This document shows, one piece after another, positions 25,678 through 33,758 of a stretch of 64,000 nucleotides of DNA. The position numbers and the translations under genes were made by a program. Numbering within the stretch: the stretch's first letter is position 1; each line of letters opens with the position of its first letter. The notes under the pieces were generated by a model. The model was not told where the DNA came from. It was given only the letters and a program-made list of their open reading frames with translations, and made no database searches. The stretch is from NCBI RefSeq assembly GCF_042852765.1, contig NZ_AP031414.1; one strand, written 5' to 3'. The DNA is from Schaedlerella glycyrrhizinilytica_A (GTDB taxonomy: Bacteria > Bacillota > Clostridia > Lachnospirales > Lachnospiraceae).

Positions 25678-27302
25678 TGAGGATCAGGGAACTGCATTTG
25701 ATGAATTTCGGAAAATTCACAGACACCCATATTTACTTTCCGGGGCAGCTTCATGTGATCTTCGGAGAAAATGAATACGGAAAATCGACGATCTATGCGT
25801 TTATCAAAGCCATGCTGTTCGGATTGGAGAGAGGGAAAGGACGAGCTGCAAAGAATGATACATTTTCACGTTATGAGCCTTGGGAGAATCCGAATTATTA
25901 TGCGGGGATGATGCGGTTCACATGCGGTGGACGTAATTTTCGTCTGGAACGGCATTTTGACAGATATCATAAATCTGCAGAACTCATTTGCGAGGACGAC
26001 GGAGAAGAGCTGTCGGTTGAAAATGGCGATCTGGAGATGCTTCTGGGCGGGATCGGCGAAGCAAGTTTTGAAAATATGGCGGCGATCGGTCGTTTAAGCG
26101 CTAAGCCGGGACAGGATCTGGCGGCAGAACTGAAAAATTTTGCGGCAAATTATTATGAGACCGGAAGTGGTGAGATCGATCTTTCCGGGGCGTTGGAGCG
26201 TCTGAAGATCCGGGCGCGGGAAGTACAGAGGGAGCAGAAGAAACTTCAGGAAGCGCGGGAACAGAAGATAAGGAAGACGGAAGACCGGATCGGTTATGTG
26301 GAAGACGAGACGGAACGTCTGCAAAAAGAGATTGCGGATGCACGGGAGCATCTGGCGGCAGAAGAAGAGAAACGAAGAGCGGCGGTTTACCGGGCAGAGC
26401 AGGAAAAAAACACACAGCAGAGGGAAGATCCGCGGAGCAGGGAACGGCAGATGGCTGAGCAGAAGAGAACTGCACGGCAGAGAACGGCGAAACGGGCAGG
26501 CAGCATTCTGGCGCTGCTCGGGATCCTGCTTCTTCTCAGCGGATGGATGCTGCACTTTCCGACGGCTGTGATCGGGGCGGCTGTCGGTATTTTTGCGGGC
26601 GGGATCGGCTGTCTGTTGTGGGGGTATCTTTCTTTGGGGCGTCCATCTGATGCGTGGGAACGCACCTATCCGAAAGCGGCGGAGCAGAAAACGGAAGAGC
26701 AGAAAGAGCCAGACCGGGATGCGGCAGACAGAGAAGCGTTGGAAGAGCGCGTGTATAAATTAAAATGGAAGATCGAGCAGAAACAAAGCGACCTGAAAGA
26801 GAAACAGGTTTTGAAAAATAATCTGGAGGAGCAGCTTCGGGAAGAGGAAATGCGCTCGTCTGCGGAGAAAAAGCTGGATCGTACATTGGATGCATTGGAA
26901 CTTGCGGGCGAACATCTGAAAGATGCGGCACATGGAATGAGCGACCGGTTCGGCGAGCAGCTGAACAGACATGCGTCGGAGATCTTAAGTGAGATCACCG
27001 ACGGGAAGTATGGCAGACTGTTTGTGGAAGATGGTTTGGAACTGTCAGTGTACAGTGAGGGAAAACGGCTTCCGGCAGAGCGTTTAAGCCGCGGGACGAT
27101 CGAACAGATCTATTTTTCCCTGCGGATGGCTGCGCTGGATCTGATGTATGAGGAAGAAATCCCGCTTATTTTGGACGATGCATTTTCCAGTTACGACGAA
27201 AAAAGATTAAAATCTGCGCTGAAATGGTTGAGCAGACAACCAAGACAGGTTATAATATTTAGTTGCCAAAAACGAGAAGAAGAAATCATCAAAATGTTCT
27301 GA
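25677..27302 (+). CDS. Short YhaN/SbcC-like AAA ATPase with membrane hairpin
   Basis: 541 residues from ATG 25677, overlapping the upstream stop codon by one base. The N-terminus has RIRELHLMNFGKF and Walker A GENEYGKST; the C-terminus has the ABC-type signature LSRGTIEQIYFSLRMA and Walker B IPLILDDAFSSYD. The two coiled-coil arms (about 190-275 and 340-420) are much shorter than in SbcC or full YhaN (about 900-1000 residues). Between them lies a hydrophobic hairpin (about 283-325) that looks like two membrane helices in place of a zinc hook. It probably works with the upstream nuclease on DNA ends, perhaps held at the membrane. Confidence 0.88.
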   Translation: MRIRELHLMNFGKFTDTHIYFPGQLHVIFGENEYGKSTIYAFIKAMLFGLERGKGRAAKNDTFSRYEPWENPNYYAGMMRFTCGGRNFRLERHFDRYHKSAELICEDDGEELSVENGDLEMLLGGIGEASFENMAAIGRLSAKPGQDLAAELKNFAANYYETGSGEIDLSGALERLKIRAREVQREQKKLQEAREQKIRKTEDRIGYVEDETERLQKEIADAREHLAAEEEKRRAAVYRAEQEKNTQQREDPRSRERQMAEQKRTARQRTAKRAGSILALLGILLLLSGWMLHFPTAVIGAAVGIFAGGIGCLLWGYLSLGRPSDAWERTYPKAAEQKTEEQKEPDRDAADREALEERVYKLKWKIEQKQSDLKEKQVLKNNLEEQLREEEMRSSAEKKLDRTLDALELAGEHLKDAAHGMSDRFGEQLNRHASEILSEITDGKYGRLFVEDGLELSVYSEGKRLPAERLSRGTIEQIYFSLRMAALDLMYEEEIPLILDDAFSSYDEKRLKSALKWLSRQPRQVIIFSCQKREEEIIKMF

Positions 27303-27319
27303 GGAAAGGAAGAAAACAG

Positions 27320-28654
27320 ATGAAGATCACGCTGCCGGCAAAAGTGACGGAAATTATTGAAAATTTGCAGATGCACGGATATGAAGCATATGCCGTGGGT
27401 GGATGCGTCCGGGATTCCATTCTCGCAAAACGTCCGGAAGACTGGGACATTACGACTTCCGCAAAGCCGGAAGAGATAAAAAAGCTGTTCCGCAGGACGG
27501 TCGATACCGGGATCGAGCATGGAACGGTGACGGTACTTTTGGGAAAAGACAGTTTTGAGGTGACAACGTACCGGATCGACGGACTTTATGAAGACGGCCG
27601 GCATCCGAAAGAGGTTGTCTTTACGAATAAATTAGAAGAAGATCTGCGGCGCAGGGATTTCACGATCAATGCGATGGCGTATAACGATGAAGTGCGGCTT
27701 GTCGATGTATTCGGCGGGATGAAAGATCTGAATCACCATCTGATCCGCTGTGTCGGAGACCCGATGGAACGTTTTTCGGAAGATGCGCTCCGGATTCTGC
27801 GTGCAGTACGTTTCTCCGCGCAGCTTGCGTTTCCGATCGAGCCGGAGACGGCGGAAGCGATCCGGAAACTTGCGCCGACTTTGGAACGGATCAGTGCGGA
27901 GCGTATCCAGACGGAACTGGTGAAATTGCTCGTATCCGCTCATCCGGAACGGATTCAGGATGCGTATGAACTGGGGATCACAAAAGTGATCCTGCCGGAA
28001 TGGGATGCAATGGTCGGCGTGGCGCAGAATACGCCGCATCACAAATATGACGTGGCGGAACATACGCTGCATGCGATCAAGAGCGTCAAGAGGGATAAGA
28101 TCCTCAGACTTACGATGTTGTTCCATGATATGGGAAAACCGGCGATGAAGACGACCGATGAAAAGGGACGGGATCATTTTAAAGGGCATGCGCTCGTAAG
28201 TGAAGAACTTGCGCGCTCCGTGATGCGCCGTCTGAAATTTGACAACGATACGATCAAAAAGGTGACGAAGCTGGTCTGCTATCACGATTACCGGATCGAA
28301 GCGACGCCACAGAATGTGCGCCGCGCAATGAACCGGATCGGAGTGGACTTGTTTCCGTATTATCTCGCCGTGCGTATGGCGGATGTCAAAGCACAGAGTC
28401 CGTACCGTAAAAAAGAGAAGATCGAGAATATCATCGAGATGCGGGAGATTTATCAGGAAACATTGATCAGCGGACATTGCGTGAACCTGCGCGGTCTGGC
28501 GGTTACCGGAAAAGATCTGATGCAGCTCGGCATGGAGCCCGGACGGAAACTCGGCAGTATGCTGAACGAACTGCTGGAATGGGTCATCGACGAACCGGAA
28601 TGCAATAAGAAAGAACTTTTGTGTGAATATGTAAAAGAAAGATTAGGGCTTTAG
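27320..28654 (+). CDS. cca: CCA-adding tRNA nucleotidyltransferase
   Basis: 444 residues from ATG 27320, after GAGGAAAGGAAG. The class II nucleotidyltransferase head has AVGGCVRDSILAKRPEDWDI with the catalytic Asp pair (DWDI), then RRDFTINAMAYN. The neck and body follow, and a C-terminal HD domain (LFHDMGKP). It adds or repairs CCA at tRNA 3' ends. This is needed here since the tRNA-Lys gene at 49740 does not encode CCA. It follows the nuclease/ATPase pair closely (17 bases) and may be co-transcribed. Confidence 0.96.
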   Translation: MKITLPAKVTEIIENLQMHGYEAYAVGGCVRDSILAKRPEDWDITTSAKPEEIKKLFRRTVDTGIEHGTVTVLLGKDSFEVTTYRIDGLYEDGRHPKEVVFTNKLEEDLRRRDFTINAMAYNDEVRLVDVFGGMKDLNHHLIRCVGDPMERFSEDALRILRAVRFSAQLAFPIEPETAEAIRKLAPTLERISAERIQTELVKLLVSAHPERIQDAYELGITKVILPEWDAMVGVAQNTPHHKYDVAEHTLHAIKSVKRDKILRLTMLFHDMGKPAMKTTDEKGRDHFKGHALVSEELARSVMRRLKFDNDTIKKVTKLVCYHDYRIEATPQNVRRAMNRIGVDLFPYYLAVRMADVKAQSPYRKKEKIENIIEMREIYQETLISGHCVNLRGLAVTGKDLMQLGMEPGRKLGSMLNELLEWVIDEPECNKKELLCEYVKERLGL

Positions 28655-28720
28655 CATACTTTGGCTGCCCGCCTCATAGATTGAAAAGAGTTAAGAATCG
28701 TAGAAATGCAGGGGGCAGCC

Positions 28721-29818
28721 ATGAGAGAGTATGAATTGGAAATTTTAAACCAGTATGACATTGAGATAATCAGCACCCGCAAAGTAAGGGGGGCGTTTTT
28801 TTGCGAAACAAACGAGGGATTGATGCTGCTGAAAGAGGCAGGCATCTCCGACGGGCGTGCGCTTCTGCTGTATCAGTTACTTCGTCAACTTTCGAGGAGT
28901 GGGTATGAAAATGTGGATCTTCCGGTATTTACAAAAGAACAGGAGCTGATCAGTACGTCGAGGGACGGAACACGTTATATGCTGAAACATTGGTTCGGCG
29001 GTCGGGAATGTGATGTTCGCAGGGAGGGGGATGTACTGGAAGCTGTACGGAATCTGAGTCTGCTCCATCAAAAGATGCGCTGGGAACCGGATCCGGAAGA
29101 TGACGCTGCAGATCCGGCAACGGGAGAAGCTTTGTGTGAAGACGGGACGCAGGCAGCAGAAAACGTGAAGATGCCGCCGGCAGGAAGACATTTGAGAGAA
29201 GAATTTTTATGTCATACAAGAGAGTTGAAAAAAGTGCGTGCGTTTATCCGGAAGCGGAGAAATAAAGGAAAGTTTGAAGCACTGTTCTTACAACATTTTG
29301 AAAAAATGATCCGGCTGGCGACGCGGGCGGCGGAGCAGCTGGAAACTTCCGGATATGAAACGTTATACGAGCAGAGTATCTGCGGGAAACGACTGGTCCA
29401 CGGGGATTATAATTATCACAATGTATTGATGCCGGCGGGCGTACACGGAACGTCAGACGGATGGGGATGCAGGGAACGGGTCGCGACAACGGGCTTTGAG
29501 CATTTCCGGATGGATGTGCAGGTGCTGGATCTGTATTATTTTCTGCGGAAAGTCATGGAGAAACATCACTGGGATGTAAAATTCGGCGATGCGATGCTGG
29601 AAATGTACAGCCGGATCCGTCCGCTCAGTCAGGCGGAGATCGAATATATTTCGCTGAAACTGATCTATCCGGAGAAATTCTGGAAAGTTGCAAATGCCTA
29701 CTACCAATCCAATAAAGCGTGGATTCCGGAGAAAAGTGTGGAGAAGCTGGAAACGGCGATCCGGCAGACCGAAGAAAAAATGCGGTTTGTTGAGCAGATA
29801 TTTGCTTTTCATTTGTGA
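28721..29818 (+). CDS. CotS-family spore-coat kinase-like protein
   Basis: 365 residues from the ATG at 28721, with GGGGG six bases upstream. The N-terminus (YDIEIISTRKVRGAFFCETNEGLMLLKE) and the aminoglycoside-phosphotransferase-like catalytic loop VHGDYNYHNVLM are those of CotS/YutH proteins of the spore coat. The Asp of HGD is present. A loop around residues 120-150 is unlike the core family and rich in Asp/Glu/Ala. It is probably made in the mother cell during sporulation; no sporulation promoter was assigned. The promoter of the next gene lies inside its 3' end. Confidence 0.85.
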   Translation: MREYELEILNQYDIEIISTRKVRGAFFCETNEGLMLLKEAGISDGRALLLYQLLRQLSRSGYENVDLPVFTKEQELISTSRDGTRYMLKHWFGGRECDVRREGDVLEAVRNLSLLHQKMRWEPDPEDDAADPATGEALCEDGTQAAENVKMPPAGRHLREEFLCHTRELKKVRAFIRKRRNKGKFEALFLQHFEKMIRLATRAAEQLETSGYETLYEQSICGKRLVHGDYNYHNVLMPAGVHGTSDGWGCRERVATTGFEHFRMDVQVLDLYYFLRKVMEKHHWDVKFGDAMLEMYSRIRPLSQAEIEYISLKLIYPEKFWKVANAYYQSNKAWIPEKSVEKLETAIRQTEEKMRFVEQIFAFHL

Positions 29819-29834
29819 ATGCCTGTTGTATAAT
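29806..29834 (+). promoter_or_regulatory. Sigma-A promoter of the phosphoglucomutase gene
   Basis: TTTTCA (29806-29811) and TATAAT (29829-29834) with a 17-bp spacer. The -35 lies within the end of the CotS-like gene. Confidence 0.75.
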
Positions 29835-29867
29835 GGAAACATACTATTTTGGCAGGAGGTATACACA

Positions 29868-31598
29868 ATGGAATACAAAGAACGATATGAAGAATGGCTC
29901 TCCAATCCTTATTTTGACACGGCGACAAAGGCAGAGTTAGAGAGTATCAAAGATGACGAGAACGAGATCAAAGAGCGTTTTTATACAGACCTTGAGTTTG
30001 GAACGGCCGGTCTTCGCGGGATCATCGGAGCAGGAACGAACCGGATGAACATTTACACGGTGCGGAAAGCAACGCAGGGACTTGCCAATTATATCCACAA
30101 AAGCGGCAACGCACAGAAAGGCGTGGCAGTCGCTTATGATTCCCGCCGGATGTCTCCGGAATTTGCAGACGAGGCGGCGCTTTGTCTGGCGGCAAACGGG
30201 ATCAAAGCCTATGTGTTTGAATCTCTGAGACCGACGCCGGAACTTTCTTATGCCGTGAGAAAGCTTGGCTGTATCGCCGGGATCAATATCACCGCAAGTC
30301 ACAATCCACCGGAGTATAACGGATACAAAGTATACTGGGAGGACGGCGCGCAGATCACACCGCCGCATGATAAGGGGATCATGGACGATGTCAAGGCGAT
30401 CGAAGATTACACGACGATGAAGACGATGTCTCTTGACGCGGCAAAAGAAGCGGGACTGTACGAGACGATCGGAGCAGAGATCGACGACGCGTATATTGCG
30501 GAACTGAAAACACAGGTGCTTCATCAGGATGCGATCGATGCAGTCGGAAAAGATCTGAAGATCGTGTACACACCGCTTCACGGAACCGGCAATATCCCGG
30601 CGCGTCGTATTTTGAAAGAACTTGGTTTTGAGAATGTATACGTTGTCAAAGAACAGGAACTGCCGGACGGCGAATTCCCGACTGTTTCCTATCCGAACCC
30701 GGAAGCGGCGGAAGCATTCGATCTTGGTCTGAAGCTGGCGAAAGAAGTGGATGCGGATATCGTGCTGGCGACAGATCCGGATGCGGATCGTCTCGGCGTT
30801 CGTGTGAAAGACAAAGACGGAGAATATCATACATTGACAGGAAATATGTCCGGCTGCCTGTTGGCGGATTATGAGATCGGACAGAGAAAAGCGCTGAAAG
30901 GACTGCCGGATGACGGATATCTGATCAAGACGATCGTGACGTCCAACATGGCGGATGCGATCGCGAAGTATTACAACGCAGGATTGATCGAGTGTCTGAC
31001 CGGATTTAAGTATATCGGACAGCAGATCCTTGGATTTGAGACGACCGGAAAAGGAAACTACCTGTTCGGATTTGAGGAAAGCTACGGCTGCCTGATCGGA
31101 ACACATGCGCGCGACAAAGATGCGATCGTGGCAACGATGGCGTTGTGCGAAGCCGCAGCTTACTATAAGACAAAAGGCATGAACCTTTGGGATGCGATGA
31201 TCGAACTCTATGAGCGTTACGGATATTACAAAGACGATATCCAGTCCATCACGTTAAAGGGAATCGAGGGACTTGCAAAGATCCAGGAGATTCTGGAGAC
31301 GCTGCGTAAAAATCCTCCGGCAGAGATCGCAGGATATAAAGTGCTGAAAGCAAGGGACTACAAGACCGACGAGATCAAAGATATGGAGACGGGAGAAGTG
31401 ACCGGAACAGGTCTTCCGAATTCCAACGTCCTTTATTACGATCTGACAGACGACGCATGGCTGTGCGTAAGACCGTCCGGTACAGAACCGAAAGTCAAAT
31501 TCTATTACGGCGTAAAGGGAACTTCTCTGGAGGATGCCGACGCGAAATCTACCGATATGGGGAAAGAAGTCCTCGCGATGATCGACCGGATGATGTAG
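29868..31598 (+). CDS. pgcA: Phosphoglucomutase/phosphomannomutase
   Basis: 576 residues from ATG 29868, after GGAGG (29855-29859 region). Alpha-D-phosphohexomutase superfamily: GTAGLRG substrate loop near the start, phosphoserine loop ITASHNPPEYNGYKVYW, metal-binding DPDADRLGV and C-terminal RPSGTEPKVKFY phosphate-binding loop. It interconverts glucose 1-phosphate and glucose 6-phosphate, linking glycogen (glgB at 47680) and sugar breakdown to glycolysis and cell-wall precursors. The length matches the PgcA type of Bacillus. The earlier in-frame start lacks a ribosome site and lies inside the upstream gene. Confidence 0.95.
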   Translation: MEYKERYEEWLSNPYFDTATKAELESIKDDENEIKERFYTDLEFGTAGLRGIIGAGTNRMNIYTVRKATQGLANYIHKSGNAQKGVAVAYDSRRMSPEFADEAALCLAANGIKAYVFESLRPTPELSYAVRKLGCIAGINITASHNPPEYNGYKVYWEDGAQITPPHDKGIMDDVKAIEDYTTMKTMSLDAAKEAGLYETIGAEIDDAYIAELKTQVLHQDAIDAVGKDLKIVYTPLHGTGNIPARRILKELGFENVYVVKEQELPDGEFPTVSYPNPEAAEAFDLGLKLAKEVDADIVLATDPDADRLGVRVKDKDGEYHTLTGNMSGCLLADYEIGQRKALKGLPDDGYLIKTIVTSNMADAIAKYYNAGLIECLTGFKYIGQQILGFETTGKGNYLFGFEESYGCLIGTHARDKDAIVATMALCEAAAYYKTKGMNLWDAMIELYERYGYYKDDIQSITLKGIEGLAKIQEILETLRKNPPAEIAGYKVLKARDYKTDEIKDMETGEVTGTGLPNSNVLYYDLTDDAWLCVRPSGTEPKVKFYYGVKGTSLEDADAKSTDMGKEVLAMIDRMM

Positions 31599-31644
31599 AA
31601 TCTGCTCAGAAACCGCTAAAAACCGCTGAAAACGTGGAAATATC

Positions 31645-31673
31645 TTGACAAAGATATATGAAACAGGTATAAC
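31645..31673 (+). promoter_or_regulatory. Sigma-A promoter of the HU gene
   Basis: TTGACA (31645-31650), 17-bp spacer, TATAAC (31668-31673), giving a leader of about 90 bases before the ATG at 31771. Confidence 0.85.
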
Positions 31674-31770
31674 AGTATTTAAAGGTAAAGTCATGCCGTA
31701 CGCAAGGACATGCCTTTATGAATGAGTCAGAATATGAATATTCTACTACAATAAAGAGGAGGATTTATCC

Positions 31771-32046
31771 ATGAACAAGACAGAGTTTATCGCAGCAGTA
31801 GCAGAGAATGCAGACATCTCTAAAAAGGACGCAGAGAAAGCGATCAAGGCTTTCGCTGATGTAGTTACAGAAGAATTGAAGAAGGGTGAGAAAGTTCAGC
31901 TCGTTGGATTCGGAACATTCGAAGTTTCCGAGAGAGCTGCAAGAGAGGGAAGAAACCCGCAGACAGGCAAGACTATGAAGATTGCTGCATGCAAAGCTCC
32001 GAAGTTCAAAGCAGGAAAAGCATTGAAAGATGCTGTAAACGAGTAA
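31771..32046 (+). CDS. hup: HU-family DNA-binding protein
   Basis: 91 residues, standard for HU. MNKTEFIAAVAE at the N-terminus, GFGTFEVSERAAR, and the DNA-contact arm GRNPQTGKTMKI are all present. It is a homodimeric nucleoid protein that bends DNA. It is placed just before rqcP-yabP, as in many Firmicutes. It has its own consensus promoter, AGGAGG ribosome site and a strong terminator, so it is probably highly expressed as a single gene. Confidence 0.98.
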   Translation: MNKTEFIAAVAENADISKKDAEKAIKAFADVVTEELKKGEKVQLVGFGTFEVSERAAREGRNPQTGKTMKIAACKAPKFKAGKALKDAVNE

Positions 32047-32075
32047 TCAGAGATTATCAGAACGGAAGATAAACA

Positions 32076-32107
32076 AAAAGCAGGGGACTTGCCCCTGCTT
32101 TTCTTTT
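32076..32107 (+). terminator. Strong terminator after hup
   Basis: Perfect stem AAAAGCAGGGG / CCCCTGCTTTT with a five-base loop and a following TTCTTTT tract. Confidence 0.92.
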
Positions 32108-32218
32108 AACATAGGCAGCGCTTTTCCGGCGGATAGCGGGCGGAAATATACAGGCAGACATATCCGGAAAAAGGAAAACGGATATAGGAATCAGAAGAAA
32201 CAGGAGGAAAGAAGAATC

Positions 32219-32458
32219 ATGAGACTGGATAAGTTTTTAAAAGTGTCCCGGCTGATCAAACGGAGAACGGTAGCCAATGAAGCGTGTGACGCAGGACGGG
32301 TGTTGGTCAACGGCAAACCGGCGAAAGCGTCCGTGAAAGTGAAGATCGGCGATGTGATCGAAATTCAGTTCGGAACAAAGACGGTAAAAGTGGAAGTTCT
32401 GGATCTGCAGGATACGACCAAAAAAGAAGAAGCGAAAGATCTGTTCCGCTATTTATAA
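32219..32458 (+). CDS. rqcP: S4-domain RNA-binding protein RqcP (YabO)
   Basis: 79 residues made almost entirely of one S4 domain (MRLDKFLKVSRLIKRR...ACDAGRVLVNGK). In Bacillus this protein binds stalled 50S subunits with RqcH and helps C-terminal alanine tailing during ribosome quality control. The gene order hup-rqcP-yabP-yabQ-divIC supports the assignment over other small S4 proteins. AGGAGG lies 11 bases ahead of the ATG. Confidence 0.92.
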   Translation: MRLDKFLKVSRLIKRRTVANEACDAGRVLVNGKPAKASVKVKIGDVIEIQFGTKTVKVEVLDLQDTTKKEEAKDLFRYL

Positions 32459-32466
32459 GCCACATA

Positions 32467-32558
32467 GCGTCAGTGTACACAGGGAAATCCGCGGCAAAGG
32501 GAAATCCGCGGTATGGGATTTGCGCTTCGTCGACTGTTTCCCCCATGTACACCGACGC
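32467..32558. repeat. Imperfect palindromic element with inner direct repeats
   Basis: Outer arms GCGTCAGTGTACA (32467-32479) and TGTACACCGACGC (32546-32558) face each other with one mismatch. Inside, AGGGAAATCCGCGG occurs twice (32481-32494 and 32498-32511). The element fills the gap between rqcP and yabP. The arm motif GYGTCRGTGYACA also occurs at 12435-12447 and, inverted, at 51525-51537. It could be a REP-like or small mobile element, or a regulator site. Confidence 0.5.
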
Positions 32559-32628
32559 CGGAGATAACATAAAACCGGATCTCCCGTCATATACATAGGA
32601 AAGGTATGAAAACAAAGGGGGATTTGGG

Positions 32629-32913
32629 ATGGAAGAGCGGCAGATTGCGAAGACGCACAAATTGGTGATCAATAATAGAAAGACAAGTATGGTGACAGGG
32701 GTGCTGGATGTACTTTCGTTTGATCTGAACGAGATTTTGCTGGAGACGGAGCAGGGAATGCTGATGGTAAAAGGCACGGATCTGCATGTGAACCGGCTCA
32801 GTGTGGAGAAAGGGGAAGTTGATCTGTCGGGAAATATCGACAGCATAGCCTATTCCAATACAAGTCAGGTCAATCGTTCCAACGATAATTTTTTTGCAAA
32901 ATTATTCCGGTAG
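32629..32913 (+). CDS. yabP: Sporulation protein YabP
   Basis: 94 residues. It matches YabP: a small all-beta protein with HKLVINNRKTSMVTGVLDVLSF and LMVKGTDLHVNRLSVEKGEVDLSGNID. Known members are made in the mother cell under SigE and take part in spore coat or cortex formation. It is followed after three bases by yabQ. AGGGGG lies before the ATG. A clear SigE promoter could not be assigned in the 170-bp gap upstream. Confidence 0.93.
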   Translation: MEERQIAKTHKLVINNRKTSMVTGVLDVLSFDLNEILLETEQGMLMVKGTDLHVNRLSVEKGEVDLSGNIDSIAYSNTSQVNRSNDNFFAKLFR

Positions 32914-32916
32914 GCG

Positions 32917-33255
32917 ATGGGGATGATGCTTGGAATCGGAAAAGAGGCGAGTATATTCCTCTACGCAGTCCTGACCGGAGTGGTGACATTTTCCGCCTAT
33001 CAGATCCTTGTCCTTTTTAGAAAATTGATCCCGCATCACATCGCAGCGGTCAATGCGGAAGATTTTTTGTATTGGCTCGGAATCAGCGCCTACATATTTC
33101 GGCAAATGTATCAGACAACATATGGAAGTATACGCTGGTTTTTCGTGCTTGGTGTCGCAGTTGGAAATATCCTGGCATATTTTATCAAAATTTTCTTGAA
33201 AAAAACAATGTCAAAATGGAAGAAAGCCCTTGAAAAACGAAGTCAAAACCGATAG
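32917..33255 (+). CDS. yabQ: Spore cortex protein YabQ
   Basis: 112 residues with three hydrophobic segments (about 10-30, 46-66, 70-92) and a basic tail. The segment TGVVTFSAYQILVLFRKLIPH is like the YabQ N-terminus. It is needed for spore cortex formation in Bacillus and sits in the forespore outer membrane. The start is uncertain by up to three codons because three ATGs follow closely and the ribosome site is weak; coupling to yabP is likely. Confidence 0.88.
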   Translation: MGMMLGIGKEASIFLYAVLTGVVTFSAYQILVLFRKLIPHHIAAVNAEDFLYWLGISAYIFRQMYQTTYGSIRWFFVLGVAVGNILAYFIKIFLKKTMSKWKKALEKRSQNR

Positions 33256-33312
33256 AATGAAAGTTATAGGCAGGGGAACCTATGAATGGATTGATAAGTT
33301 GGGTGAGTACAG

Positions 33313-33642
33313 ATGGATCGTAGGAAAAACGAAACGAGGCGGAAGAAGCGTAAGAGTTCCGTGTTTGGACAGCATAGGCGGAGCGTGCTGATCGTATGCT
33401 CGATTTTAGTCATGCTGACGGGCGTGTTGTCGGTGAATGCAGTGAGCCTGTATGGAAAGAAGCGGCTTTACAGCCAGCAGGAAGCGGAGCTTCGCGCGCA
33501 GATATCGGAAGAGCAGGCGCGTGCGGAGGAAGTGAAAGCATATGAAGAATATGTCAAGACAGACGAGTATATCAAAGATGTCGCAGAAGAAAAGCTGGGA
33601 CTGGTAGACCCGAACGAGATCATATTTAAACCCGCAGAATAG
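33313..33642 (+). CDS. divIC: Septum-formation protein DivIC/FtsB-like
   Basis: 109 residues: a basic cytoplasmic N-terminus, one membrane helix (about residues 24-44), an extracellular coiled coil (about 46-80) and the conserved end YIKDVAEEKLGLVDPNEIIF. This is the DivIC/FtsB architecture, part of the FtsQLB-type divisome complex. Position between yabQ and spoIIE is the usual one. A terminator follows directly. Confidence 0.93.
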   Translation: MDRRKNETRRKKRKSSVFGQHRRSVLIVCSILVMLTGVLSVNAVSLYGKKRLYSQQEAELRAQISEEQARAEEVKAYEEYVKTDEYIKDVAEEKLGLVDPNEIIFKPAE

Positions 33643-33661
33643 AGCGGGCGTTACGAAAGAG

Positions 33662-33692
33662 AAACTCTGGGAGAAATTCCCGGAGTTTTTTT
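33662..33692 (+). terminator. Terminator after divIC
   Basis: Stem AAACTCTGGGA / TTCCCGGAGTTT with a GAAA loop and seven T. Confidence 0.92.
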
Positions 33693-33758
33693 ATTGGGCA
33701 GGATACATCCTGACCAATAAAAAACACAACCGAAAATCGGGACGGGAGGAGTCGGAAA

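Noticed and set aside
32560..32600. SigE promoter for yabP (CATATACAT)
   Set aside because: The -10-like sequence has no -35 partner at the right distance, so it was not annotated.
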